From: CAWIHK01 sp963835935
Lineage (GTDB): Bacteria; Bacteroidota; Ignavibacteria; UBA10030; CAVZMI01
NCBI GenBank assembly: GCA_963835935.1
Contig: CAWIHK010000001.1
Span: forward strand, 1,054,001-1,118,000
DNA: 64,000 nucleotides
Reading direction: 5' to 3'
Part shown: positions 9,344 through 19,409 of the stretch, piece by piece
Layout of the letters: each line of letters starts with the position of its first letter
Position numbering within the stretch: position 1 is the stretch's first letter
Notes under the pieces: model-generated
Databases searched by the model: none
The model's input: the letters and a program-made list of their open reading frames with translations, nothing else
Told to the model about the DNA's origin: nothing
Position numbers and translations under genes: made by a program

Positions 9344-11677
9344 TTAAAAAATTGTCGCAATGCCAAGCGTGAAGACCGGTCCCGATTTTGATTTTTCACC
9401 ATATCTCCATGTTAAATCCATACGTAGGAACTCAAGGATTCTGCTTAGGCCGAATCCATATTCCACAAACCAACCGTCGGTAGTGTGAGGTATCACCGGA
9501 AGGTTTTGGATTGTTTGTGAAGAAAACCAGGATCTCGCGAATGTTGTATGAACTATCAATTCATAGTTCTTCTCGTACAGGAATGGAATACCGAGAGCGA
9601 GGAAGGGAAGCGTTCTAAAGTTATGTTCGACCGAAAATATTAAATACTTATCGCCGTAGAATTCCCGCGGTTCGCTCGTTCGTAAAACGTTCCCGGCTGA
9701 AAGTCCGGAGAGTTGTGATTCGAGAATAAATAATTTTTGAAATGGTGTGGTTCCGAAAGAAACGCCTCCCTGGGCATACAACCGGAGGAATGGTTTAAAC
9801 AGAAAACTTTTTCCAAATGTAACAATATCGTATCGTCCGCTAAATGAATACTGGGAATAATCGAAGGTTGATGATAAAACTTTTTTCGGAGAAAATTCAG
9901 CTGTGAATTCGAGCATCATTCCGGTTTGAAGCGAGGCCAACCCACGGTCATCGGGGCCGTAGTAACCTGATAACGAAATACTTCGAAGATGACCGTCATT
10001 GATTAATGGTTCTGCCCGATAAGAACGCTCCCGTGCGAACCAACTATAGTTTGTGGTTTGTTGAATTGAGTTTTGTAATTCATCGAGGTATGTGAGTTTA
10101 AGATCGACATCGTTGAAGTGATTATGTCCCCAAATTTTCCATCCTTCCGTTTTGTAATAATCGTAGAAATCATTTTTATCAAGGAGGCAAGCGAGCGAAT
10201 TCTCGAATGTGCCGTATGTTTCAGTTCCGGTATAGGCAACCCGGCGATGCCAACCGGTTCCGATGCTCCACTGAGCCGTTGTATCGAAAGCATATTCAAT
10301 GGAGCCATCGTACTGAATTTGTTTTTGGAAAAAAGAATATCCGACATGTGTATTAAGTGTCAGCCGTTTTCTAAAAATATCGATTGGCCCGTCGATACCG
10401 GAATAGAATCCTTCAACCCGATTGAAACGGAGATCGAGAAAGGAGAGATATTTCATGATGCCTTCCGATGAATTCAATGATGCCAAAATACCATGCGGTT
10501 TGAACTGGACATCCATCGTCTGTGTACTGTCGATTGATTTGTAAGCCGTTTCTTCTCGCGGCGTCAACGGAAGGACGACGTTCGTTTTCCAGAATGTAGA
10601 ATCATATTTTACAGCCGATGAATCCGTTACCAGGCAAGGCCTGTGAAAAATACTGTCGGCAATCTCGCGATTGATCGAATAATCATAAATAGACGAAGTC
10701 TGTTGTAATCCAATCGTTGGAATCGTTAACCCCGGGAGTTTAATTGTGAAAGAACCTTTAACCTCGATATCGACCGGCAGCCAAAATCGTTCATCGAATA
10801 AATCGTATCGCTGGTTGAGGTGGAGAGAGAAAGACGACATGAATGGAAATGAGATAGCTTCATTCGGTTGAAAATCAACACCGATTAATGCAAAGAAACC
10901 ATCGGCAATGTAAATTTTTCCTCGAAACAACGGGGTCAATTTAGTTTTTGGTTGCATTGAGATTTCATAGGTCTCTTTTTCTTTTTGCTTTCCGGTTTGA
11001 ATCAGTGTGTATGTATAATAATCGAATGCGTTGTCCGCCAATGGGCCTACGCAGGTATAACCGGCAAAATGAATCGTGTCGTCGCTGAAGTTTGTAATTC
11101 CCCGGACTGTGATCAAATTGTCAGATATCGGAATATTCTGAGTTTGTCGTTTTTGTTTTACAACTGCCCGGAGCGTGTCTCCATCACGCCAGTAGCCTGT
11201 TGAATACGATTCCACGATCATCGCCACGGCAGTATCTCGTGATATCACAGCTCGTGTAAAAGCATCGAATGAATAATTGTGTAATATTGCTCTCCATTTA
11301 TTTTTACTGGAGATCGCTTTGCGGATAATTTCATAGGCTGGATCTTCAGAGGTGACTGTAACGACTGGTAGTTCGACAGGCGCTTGTTCCATTTTTATAA
11401 TCAGTATAGAATCATATGGTGCAATAAGCGAGAGTGTTTTCGACAAATATCCCAGATATGATACATTGATTGTCAGAGGTCCGTCTTGTATCGTGAGAGA
11501 AAAGTCGCCGTTCATATTAGAGATAGTTCCTCGCGACGAATTCTCAATACGAATTGTAGCGGCGGGAAGACCGGTCCCGTTTGAGTTATCGAGAATGCGT
11601 CCTTTAAGCGTGGAAGACTGATTGTAACACAATGATGTGAAAAGAAAAAAGCAGCAGGCAATACTAAACATTTTCAT
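9344..11677 (-). CDS. DUF5686 / carboxypeptidase-like regulatory domain protein, copy 2
   Basis: A 777-aa paralogue of the gene at 6388-8721, with the same order: signal peptide (MFSIACCFFLFTSLCY), carboxypeptidase-like beta-sandwich (LKGRILDNSNGTGLPAATI), DUF5686 region (DPAYEIIRKAISSK), and a C-terminal barrel-like half ending GIATIF. The N-terminal sandwich and the C-terminal 200 residues are best conserved; the loops around residues 500-600 differ most. Equal length with no frameshift in either copy suggests both are functional. It is expected to sit in the outer membrane. Function unknown. Confidence 0.85.
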   Translation of the reverse strand: MKMFSIACCFFLFTSLCYNQSSTLKGRILDNSNGTGLPAATIRIENSSRGTISNMNGDFSLTIQDGPLTINVSYLGYLSKTLSLIAPYDSILIIKMEQAPVELPVVTVTSEDPAYEIIRKAISSKNKWRAILHNYSFDAFTRAVISRDTAVAMIVESYSTGYWRDGDTLRAVVKQKRQTQNIPISDNLITVRGITNFSDDTIHFAGYTCVGPLADNAFDYYTYTLIQTGKQKEKETYEISMQPKTKLTPLFRGKIYIADGFFALIGVDFQPNEAISFPFMSSFSLHLNQRYDLFDERFWLPVDIEVKGSFTIKLPGLTIPTIGLQQTSSIYDYSINREIADSIFHRPCLVTDSSAVKYDSTFWKTNVVLPLTPREETAYKSIDSTQTMDVQFKPHGILASLNSSEGIMKYLSFLDLRFNRVEGFYSGIDGPIDIFRKRLTLNTHVGYSFFQKQIQYDGSIEYAFDTTAQWSIGTGWHRRVAYTGTETYGTFENSLACLLDKNDFYDYYKTEGWKIWGHNHFNDVDLKLTYLDELQNSIQQTTNYSWFARERSYRAEPLINDGHLRSISLSGYYGPDDRGLASLQTGMMLEFTAEFSPKKVLSSTFDYSQYSFSGRYDIVTFGKSFLFKPFLRLYAQGGVSFGTTPFQKLFILESQLSGLSAGNVLRTSEPREFYGDKYLIFSVEHNFRTLPFLALGIPFLYEKNYELIVHTTFARSWFSSQTIQNLPVIPHTTDGWFVEYGFGLSRILEFLRMDLTWRYGEKSKSGPVFTLGIATIF

Positions 11678-12019
11678 CCAAAAAAATTCCTTATGTTTTT
11701 TAAAATGAATAAGTTAAACTTAAGTTCGCATACGATTTGTTTGAACAAAACAAATTTTATGCCAGATTCAAATTTCCAAATTTATATAAAATAGGCAATA
11801 TATTTTTATCTGTTGTACTATTTACTACTCAAAATGTATTCAAAAGATGAAGCTCCTCTCCGACTTCAGTTGCTAAATTTTACAAACTTGATCGGGAGAA
11901 GAGCCTTTTTGTCACAAATCGGAAACTCATAGCGGTAATACTATTGAAAGGTGAAGTGTAGTCCTCCTATCGATGATAATACGCAGAATTGATTGATTTT
12001 TTTGGATTGGAGAAATGTT
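11678..12019. other. Intergenic region between DUF5686 copy 2 and the hemerythrin gene
   Basis: AT-rich with no gene. The part at 11762-11845 is the duplicated copy of the flank at 8953-9040. Nothing else recognised apart from the GGAG ribosome-binding site for the downstream gene. Confidence 0.5.
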
Positions 12020-12499
12020 ATGAAAAAATCGGCCGTACAAAGACATCTTATGCCATTGGTTCAGGATCATCTTTCTACGATCCTGATGGCCAGGAATATA
12101 GGACTTGGCAGTCCCAACATGAATATTCAATCATTGACGTTTCCTCAAAAAATCGATTTCGTTATTCGATATTTTGAAACAAGGCTGATTTTTCATCACG
12201 ACGCCGAAGAGAAAATTCTTTTCCCAATTATCAGGCAATTCACTGCAATTGCTGACGATGTCGTTCCACAACTCGTTGAGGAACACCGACGGATTCGATT
12301 CATCGTCGAATCATTTGATAATTCTATGTCTAAAAGACAGTTACTAAGCGACCTCGGTCATCTTCTTGAAAATCATGTTGTTCGGGAAGAAAAATACATC
12401 TATACTCAACTCAAACAAATCCTTCCGGAAGAAATTCTGCAATCCACCGAAGAAGAGATATTGAAGTATTACCGTTCAAAATTGCAAAATGTAATTTAA
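12020..12499 (+). CDS. Hemerythrin (HHE) domain protein
   Basis: A 159-aa protein starting at the ATG preceded by GGAG seven bases upstream; a TTG at 11993 would add nine residues without a better site. Repeated helix motifs carry histidine and acidic ligands typical of the hemerythrin HHE fold: VQDHLS, IFHHDAEEKILFP, VEEHRRI and ENHVVREEKYIYTQ. Such proteins bind a di-iron centre and act in oxygen or nitric oxide sensing or repair. It stands alone upstream of the giant gene; a separate promoter lies between them, so no operon link is implied. Confidence 0.85.
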   Translation: MKKSAVQRHLMPLVQDHLSTILMARNIGLGSPNMNIQSLTFPQKIDFVIRYFETRLIFHHDAEEKILFPIIRQFTAIADDVVPQLVEEHRRIRFIVESFDNSMSKRQLLSDLGHLLENHVVREEKYIYTQLKQILPEEILQSTEEEILKYYRSKLQNVI

Positions 12500-12518
12500 T
12501 AAAAATCTCCCGGTTTAT

Positions 12519-12547
12519 TTGACTCATTCCATCCTATTTTGTATTAT
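12519..12547 (+). promoter_or_regulatory. Sigma-70-like promoter of the giant gene
   Basis: TTGACT (12519-12524), a 17-bp spacer, then TATTAT (12542-12547). Transcription would start near 12554, giving a 5' leader of about 180 nt before the ATG at 12732. Confidence 0.65.
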
Positions 12548-12731
12548 TTACAGAAGAGATGTGTCGTTTTGCATTCGTTACATAAGCCCTGATTCATCAA
12601 GCGCCTTGTGAACGTGACGGGTAGATCATTAGTTCCTTCTGCTCGATTATCCTGCATGATGACTCCGTGTGCGATGCAAATATTATTCGAACGAAATGAG
12701 AATTATTTTTCAATAAAGAAAAGAGAAAACT

Positions 12732-15700
12732 ATGCAATTGCCGGGAAAGCCAATTACCAATTTGCGGTCAGATGCGAAGGATTTTATTAATCTTTACGAA
12801 TCATTAGGTGAACGGGCTGAGAATTTTCTTCCGAAACATATTGTCGAGAACCTAAAGAATTTTGTCAGGCTATGCTGTGAAGAACCTGACGATCCAACAC
12901 GACAGCAGATTGAGATCGATAAAAATATTCTTGAGCTGAAGGAGCTCATCCCCGGTTATGTCGATGTGTCGTTGATGCTCTTCCCGCATGAAGACTCCAA
13001 GGCATTTCAGTACACGGCAAAGAAGCAGCAATTCGCCGCAAAGCTGACGGCATTCATCAATACCGAATTGGTGGATGATAAGACGAAAGAACAGACCGCA
13101 AATATTTTGAAGACTCATGATTATTCGATAGGCACTCCTCCCGTGACGCAAACCCAGATCAATCTGATGTACAAGCTTGTGTTAGGTGATGATGTTGGAG
13201 AGTTGCGAAAATTTAGAGACGTTATCGGAGTCAACAAGGATATCGAAGAAGCTCAATGGAATTATCTGATGGATGTGCTTGAACAAATGATTATTCAGAG
13301 CACTCATTACACTACTGCGTCGGAGAAAAAAGATTTTCTCCTGCGCTCAGAGATGACCGTCAATTTTAAAGGCCTCAATGGCTTTATACGAACTGTAGTC
13401 GGTGGAGGCGCAAATACCGTCATCGAACTTCTTTCGAGTGAAGTCTTCAACTCGAAAGATGTGAGAGTCATCGAAATGGAGGACGCTGATTCGTTGTACG
13501 ATCAGATCAAAAATGACATGACCGGCATATTCGTCGTCAAAGCGAAATACATGCGTAAGAATATATTCAACAACATAAAGTGGTTCCCATACCTTACGCG
13601 TTTGGTGATCGTAGATGACTCGCCGGAATCTCGAAGCACGAACACGACGCTTGTATTCGCGTTCCATAATAAGATCATCAACACATTCAATAAAGTCCAC
13701 ACGAAAAAACTTGGGCCTCTGGCAAATACCCAATTGAATCTTCGTTTGATTCTAGACAAGGTAAACGATGAGAATCTATCAAAATTCCGATTGTGCGCGG
13801 AGAAAAAAATTGCCGAGTACGAGGAAGAACTTCTTGAATTTAAGAAGGAACAACTCGGCGAGACTTCAAATCTGAAGAAGGATATCACCTTATTTAAATT
13901 TAATGAGTACGCGAAACAAATTATTAAAGATAAGTACGCACTCATGAAATTACGTGATTATATCATTCTTATTCAAAATTGTAAGGATCCGGCAAAACTG
14001 CAAAAATTGAACAAGGAATTAATCAACGAATTTGAAACACGGACGAAAGCATATTTCTATACGAATATCGAGCAAGTAAATATTGCAACGATCGTTGAAG
14101 GAGGCGGCAGAGGACAACTTCGCACGTACGGCACCTACTTATTGCAGAGAAAGTTGAAAACGGTCGACCCGAAAATAGTCGGAAAATGTAAAACGATTAT
14201 CGATATAATTCCGAACAACTATAAACGAACGCTGAAGAATCATTACCATAAAAATTTCGGCATCAATATATTCCTTGAAAGGTATAAGGAATATATCACA
14301 AAAGTTGAAAACGAATCTAACAATCAAGGCAGATTCACAAACTTTCTGATCGATATCGGAATCAATGAATCATATCAGAAAAGATCGCCGGAAGAACAGC
14401 AGACCATTAAGGAATTTATCAGCAACCTGGCCAATCTGGATATCACCACTATTGCCGATGATGTTCAGATGATCATCAGAGATATCCTTTTCCACGCCGT
14501 CTTGAAGCCGTACATTTTGTTCAATACGGAAGCTTCGTGGGAATACAAAGATCTGTTCCCGGTCGACAGATTCGACATTAACCCATTCGACCTGGAAGTC
14601 GGGCTTACGGAAGATAAACGAATCGATTTTGAACGATTGTATCATCGCCTGAATAGAATGAAAAGCACATTCCAATTGTTCGACGACACCGGAAGTTTGT
14701 GGGATAGATTCTGCGAAAACCTGACGATCATTATTAACGATCCTTCAAATCCATCGGGCTATACGGATTTCAATAATCCATCGTTGATCAAATTTCTCAA
14801 GTTCCTCAACAATAATAAAATTACGTTGCTGCTCGACGAAGCGTACAGCGACGCGATCAAGATCGATGATCCTGACGAACCGAAATGGCGAACCATATCA
14901 CGATACGTGATGAATAATATCGGCGCATTACCGAACATCAGCATTGTTTCTTCATTGTCAACTACAAAAAACCTGGGTGCGACAGGCAACAGGCTCGGCT
15001 CTTTGATAGCAACGCCGGCTCGCAAAGATGTCATAGAGTACGCGCGGCAGCAGAATAGTATCGAAAAAGGAAATACGAATTCACTTTATATGCTGGTGAA
15101 CACGATCGAAGCGGCTCAGCTTTCTAAAAAGATCAAAGACACGATGGAGTCTGAGTTGCCGAAGGATGCATCACGTTTTAAAATTAAATTGTTGATCGAA
15201 AAATACATCATCGACGAACTCGTAAGTTATGCTGAACGAAAGTCGGGAACCGGCAATACGAAACACCATTTGATAAAGAGATTTTCACCCTTCGAGGGAA
15301 GTCCGCTTCACATTATGCTGATGGAAGAGCTGGTTTCTCTAGACAAGCTCGATGTCCTCGGACTGCCGGATGACTTCAAATATAAAGGTGAACCGTTCTT
15401 CACGTATTATCAGGATCACCTCGTGAAAGAATTGAATAATTTCCGGGTGAATAAACTTTTCCGGCGTGAGTGTAACAAGCGGCTTCAATTGATAAAAGAT
15501 AAGGCGAGAGAAGTTATTAAGAATATCGGAGCGGAAAATTATTGTGAAGTTCTCGAATCCGATGGTTCATATTTGTTCAATCTATTGCTAAGAGATTTCT
15601 TTTCGTTCCAGGACCTCGAAAAATTCACTAAAAAATTGGCAGAACAGAGGGGAATCTCCGTTCTTCCATATCAGACCGGATTTCTGCGTTATTCGTTGGG

Positions 15701-18700
15701 CGATTATGTCGAAGGTTCCACTCAAAGTTACGAAATCTTCAGGAAGGAATTCGAGAATTCTCTTCGGATCACGTTGAAGTATTGGAAGTCATTCTATGAT
15801 AAAAAATCCGATCCCAACAATAAGGAAAAAAATGCAGATTCTATTCTCAACGAATTATTCAGGACATCATCGGATGCGGAATTTGTCGACAAGGTTCTTG
15901 AGGATTACGACATTATCAAGAATTTGAATATCGTTCTGAAAAACAGCCTTACGATCAACAACATCATGACATTATATCATGCGTTTCCGAAAGATAGCGG
16001 TGTAACAATCAATACGATATGCGAATCCAAGAACTCTGTCTTTGAATTTTATGAGAATGTAGGAAGTTGCAAAGATTTGAAGAGCTTTGTTGCGAGCAAG
16101 GGTTTCACAAAGATTTATGAAAACCTGTTGCCGCAAATCTACAAAAATATTCCTTTGATCAAACACCTCGATTTCAACACGGTGATCGCGAAGTACGGTA
16201 AAGCAACGATACTGAAATACATCAGCAACAAAATCGATTTCCAGCCGAACAGTTACGTGCTCGACGATCCTGACGAAAAGAACATCATGAAGGAAATCTT
16301 AATCGAGATGGAAAAGATTTTATTCTCCGACTCGAAAACGAAAATTCTCGCATTGAATGCTTCGCACGATACGGCAGGGGATAAGGCGAAACTTGAAGGG
16401 ATCAATAGAATTTTGAGGAAGTATATCGAGGAACTGCTTCTGCATTTCAATCTTCCGTTTGCCCAACTCGACATCGAACCTACCATTCATGAACTGGTGG
16501 ATGCGACCGTCGAACAGTTTGAGGAAGTGGTGGGGAAACCCGTGCATGATTTCAACATTCTGAACTACCTCGACAACTTCGTCTTGAGCATCATCAATAA
16601 CGGGATGCTTCTTGAGTTCGGTCCGAAATTGAGCGGTTTCATGCGGCAGATATTGCGCGAATTTGTGGTCACGATGGTTCCAACCGACGCTGAAAAACTT
16701 CTTCGCATGTATATTCTAATGCGCGGAAATGAGTTTGAATCGCAATTGAAAGAAAAACTGGTTTATCTGCACGGAAAAATTCAGGAAAGGAAGGATGCGG
16801 AAATTCGTCTCTTCTCGGAAGACTTCGTCTTCAGTATCCTAGATCACGAACTGACAGACTTGCTGAAGAATATTCTGCGGATCAAGGACACAAAGATTAC
16901 ACAGGATGTCCTGCATGATGAAGTCCGCAACGTCGCGCTGTTCTTCATCGATTTGATGAATAAAACGAAATCGACTGAGTACTACGATAAATACAATCAC
17001 ACGCTAATCAAATTCGTCGAAACGAAATTCCTAAAGCAAAATTCATACATCAATGAAATGATCCAGCACGGAATTACAATTCATAAAGATTTTACGATGG
17101 AAACCGTTGCCGACGGAACTCTCAACTGGATCAACAAAGTGATGACGAAGTGCGGCGTGATCGGCCTGGAGCAAACTGTTCAAACACACACAAGAATTGC
17201 GACCGACGCCAAGCGGCGCATTTATCCTAATCATAAAGCCGACCGGCCCGAAGACGGTTCCGAAGAAAGAGATTATTCCGAACCTCACGAATATATCAAG
17301 AGCATGGATATCAAACCGCCGTCTCTTTTCTTCGGACGAAGAATGGCAAAGTACGTAGATAATATGGATGAAGACGATTATCGCTGCAAGATCATTCAAC
17401 ATGGTTTGGTGAAGGTGCTCTACATAATTCAAAAGTGTTACATCAAATACCTGGCGGATAACTACCGACTGATTCAAGCCGACGAGGTGTCGCTCGAAGA
17501 TGTGAAAAAATTCACGCCGGATGTTATTCTATTTTACGGCGCTCCGGAAAAAGTTATTTCTTTCCCGCAAATCGGTTATTTCGACTTGAAAGGACCGAAA
17601 GGAAACATCAAAACGTTGGTTACACCGCTGAAAAAGGAAGTCGATTATTTCGGCAACATTAAAAAACCATGGCTTACAATGTTGAATGAAAAAGTAAAAG
17701 AAATAGGCGGCATTCCGATCCATGGTTCGCTGTTCGCTGTTGAAGAAGAAGACGGCAGTCTGTTCGTGGTCCAGATTGCAGGCGATAGCGGTGTTGGAAA
17801 ATCCGAAATGCTTGCGGCGATGATGCTAAAGTGGTTGAAAAAAGATCTGCAGGGAATTCGTTCTATCAAGATGATTGCAGGCGACATGTTCTTCATTTTC
17901 CCTGATGATAAAGGAAATATTTACGGCATCGGAACAGAAGAAGGTGATTTTTCGCGCGTCACCGATTTTGATCCGGATTTCATCAAGTATTATTATTCGC
18001 TGTTCGCGAAGGCGGCCGACAGCAATGTCGACGACCTCAATTCTCGAAGCACAATTAGCGGATTGTGCGACATCACCATGCCGTTCAAGATAGATATTAT
18101 ACTAACCGCGAGCAACTTTGCGCGCGCGGAAGCGGGGATCACGCGATATGAAAATCCGGAAAATTTCCTTCTCTACAGAGACTCGCACGGCGAGCGGAAA
18201 GAAAAGGCGACCAGTTCCGACAACCCGCATTTGCAGCGAACACTGCTTCGCTACACCGGCGATAAAAATATCGTCGAGGTGATGGATAAACACGGCAATT
18301 ACATCGATGACGTTCTCGATTGGGAAAAGGACGATTTCACCAATAAATATTATCTTTGCACATCGTATAAAATGATCGACAAGATAGATATTGAAGATGT
18401 GGTGAATAAAATATTTGTCGGGAAATCGTTCAAACAGAAGAAAGCAACGTACAAAATTCAGAAGGTGAATTTCGATATTATAAAGAACAGATTCATCGCG
18501 GCAGCAGTGTGTTCAACTCCTGATCCGAATAACGAAGGAAAACAGGTCGAGACTAAAGTTGAGCTGCTGCTCGATCGCGAAATTTTCAGCATCATCTTCA
18601 ACGCTCTCGCCAGCACACCAGCGGGCCAACCTTTCGTGGCTGAAGAAGGTCAGATCGATTCGCGAAAATACTTGATCGATATTCTCAAAGGCGGTTCTGA

Positions 18701-19379
18701 CTTAAAGGGAAAGGGAAAAAACATCAGGCTTGGAATTCTTTCAACCGATCTGGGAAGAAAAGGAAAAGAAATCACAGGCCCGCAAATTGCGGCAGACGAT
18801 ATGCGGACTATGATACAGGAAGTCAGGATATTCAGAAGCGACATCAATAATAATAAAAATTACGTACAACAACGAGTGTACGAAATATACAAACACATTT
18901 TCAGCACTCATCAGCACAACAGTGAAGTTTGCAGATACAATTTCGTGCTGTTCCAAATGGAGCAGATGAGAAAGGCGAATTTCGTTCGCATCGATGACTT
19001 GAAGAAGCCAGTCGATCTTTCCGGCATTAAAGGATTCGAGCAGGTGCCGGTGGAAAAGGAATTCAGTCCATTGCTTGTGACGCCGAACATCAATATCGAA
19101 TTGAATTCGTTCAGCGAGACATACGAGCAATTGATGAGTTTGCCGAATAATCCGGAATTCGCCGACGAATTTTACGAAGATGCAGAAAAGCTGTACATTG
19201 CCGATGGCTATAGCCGCGATACGATCGTGAATAACATGATACTTCAATTACTCGTGATGAACGGTTATCTCACCATCGAGGATATTACACGCGGAAGAAT
19301 AACCGAGAAGGTTAACCGCGAAACGATTGCCGCGGCGAAATTTGTAGCGGTAAAGAAATTGAAAGGAAACAAAAAATAG
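12732..19379 (+). CDS. Giant protein: PLP-aminotransferase-like plus PEPCK/HprK-like domains
   Basis: A single uninterrupted frame of 2215 codons with a promoter of its own and ribosome-binding site AAGAG. No signal peptide or membrane span is seen, so it is probably cytoplasmic. Residues 1-600 are mostly helical and charged, not recognised. Residues about 600-1010 look like a fold-type I PLP aminotransferase: N669-DPSNPSG-676 (the NPxG turn), D702-EAY-705 (the Asp and Tyr that hold PLP), STTK746 (candidate Schiff-base lysine) with GNRLG at 752-756 (Arg754), and FLRYSLG at 984-990 with Arg986 at the usual carboxylate-binding place. About 1010-1560 is again helical. Residues about 1560-2030 resemble phosphoenolpyruvate carboxykinase/HPr kinase: P-loop GDSGVGKS at 1684-1691, GD at 1717-1718, EEGD near 1737, and near 2005 STDLGRKGKE, which parallels the NTGW-type motif before the C-terminal helix. 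The last 180 residues are unassigned. I know of no characterised protein with this order of domains; the reaction is unknown. Confidence 0.8.
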   Translation: MQLPGKPITNLRSDAKDFINLYESLGERAENFLPKHIVENLKNFVRLCCEEPDDPTRQQIEIDKNILELKELIPGYVDVSLMLFPHEDSKAFQYTAKKQQFAAKLTAFINTELVDDKTKEQTANILKTHDYSIGTPPVTQTQINLMYKLVLGDDVGELRKFRDVIGVNKDIEEAQWNYLMDVLEQMIIQSTHYTTASEKKDFLLRSEMTVNFKGLNGFIRTVVGGGANTVIELLSSEVFNSKDVRVIEMEDADSLYDQIKNDMTGIFVVKAKYMRKNIFNNIKWFPYLTRLVIVDDSPESRSTNTTLVFAFHNKIINTFNKVHTKKLGPLANTQLNLRLILDKVNDENLSKFRLCAEKKIAEYEEELLEFKKEQLGETSNLKKDITLFKFNEYAKQIIKDKYALMKLRDYIILIQNCKDPAKLQKLNKELINEFETRTKAYFYTNIEQVNIATIVEGGGRGQLRTYGTYLLQRKLKTVDPKIVGKCKTIIDIIPNNYKRTLKNHYHKNFGINIFLERYKEYITKVENESNNQGRFTNFLIDIGINESYQKRSPEEQQTIKEFISNLANLDITTIADDVQMIIRDILFHAVLKPYILFNTEASWEYKDLFPVDRFDINPFDLEVGLTEDKRIDFERLYHRLNRMKSTFQLFDDTGSLWDRFCENLTIIINDPSNPSGYTDFNNPSLIKFLKFLNNNKITLLLDEAYSDAIKIDDPDEPKWRTISRYVMNNIGALPNISIVSSLSTTKNLGATGNRLGSLIATPARKDVIEYARQQNSIEKGNTNSLYMLVNTIEAAQLSKKIKDTMESELPKDASRFKIKLLIEKYIIDELVSYAERKSGTGNTKHHLIKRFSPFEGSPLHIMLMEELVSLDKLDVLGLPDDFKYKGEPFFTYYQDHLVKELNNFRVNKLFRRECNKRLQLIKDKAREVIKNIGAENYCEVLESDGSYLFNLLLRDFFSFQDLEKFTKKLAEQRGISVLPYQTGFLRYSLGDYVEGSTQSYEIFRKEFENSLRITLKYWKSFYDKKSDPNNKEKNADSILNELFRTSSDAEFVDKVLEDYDIIKNLNIVLKNSLTINNIMTLYHAFPKDSGVTINTICESKNSVFEFYENVGSCKDLKSFVASKGFTKIYENLLPQIYKNIPLIKHLDFNTVIAKYGKATILKYISNKIDFQPNSYVLDDPDEKNIMKEILIEMEKILFSDSKTKILALNASHDTAGDKAKLEGINRILRKYIEELLLHFNLPFAQLDIEPTIHELVDATVEQFEEVVGKPVHDFNILNYLDNFVLSIINNGMLLEFGPKLSGFMRQILREFVVTMVPTDAEKLLRMYILMRGNEFESQLKEKLVYLHGKIQERKDAEIRLFSEDFVFSILDHELTDLLKNILRIKDTKITQDVLHDEVRNVALFFIDLMNKTKSTEYYDKYNHTLIKFVETKFLKQNSYINEMIQHGITIHKDFTMETVADGTLNWINKVMTKCGVIGLEQTVQTHTRIATDAKRRIYPNHKADRPEDGSEERDYSEPHEYIKSMDIKPPSLFFGRRMAKYVDNMDEDDYRCKIIQHGLVKVLYIIQKCYIKYLADNYRLIQADEVSLEDVKKFTPDVILFYGAPEKVISFPQIGYFDLKGPKGNIKTLVTPLKKEVDYFGNIKKPWLTMLNEKVKEIGGIPIHGSLFAVEEEDGSLFVVQIAGDSGVGKSEMLAAMMLKWLKKDLQGIRSIKMIAGDMFFIFPDDKGNIYGIGTEEGDFSRVTDFDPDFIKYYYSLFAKAADSNVDDLNSRSTISGLCDITMPFKIDIILTASNFARAEAGITRYENPENFLLYRDSHGERKEKATSSDNPHLQRTLLRYTGDKNIVEVMDKHGNYIDDVLDWEKDDFTNKYYLCTSYKMIDKIDIEDVVNKIFVGKSFKQKKATYKIQKVNFDIIKNRFIAAAVCSTPDPNNEGKQVETKVELLLDREIFSIIFNALASTPAGQPFVAEEGQIDSRKYLIDILKGGSDLKGKGKNIRLGILSTDLGRKGKEITGPQIAADDMRTMIQEVRIFRSDINNNKNYVQQRVYEIYKHIFSTHQHNSEVCRYNFVLFQMEQMRKANFVRIDDLKKPVDLSGIKGFEQVPVEKEFSPLLVTPNINIELNSFSETYEQLMSLPNNPEFADEFYEDAEKLYIADGYSRDTIVNNMILQLLVMNGYLTIEDITRGRITEKVNRETIAAAKFVAVKKLKGNKK

Positions 19380-19409
19380 CAATATCAAAAATAAATGTTT
19401 TGGTGAATT

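Noticed and set aside
12608..12790. 60-codon frame overlapping the start of the giant gene
   Set aside because: Different frame, GTG start, no ribosome-binding site, and it runs into a well-supported gene.
18741..19247. 168-codon minus-strand frame inside the giant gene
   Set aside because: It mirrors the coding strand and has no independent signals; the plus-strand frame is continuous across it.
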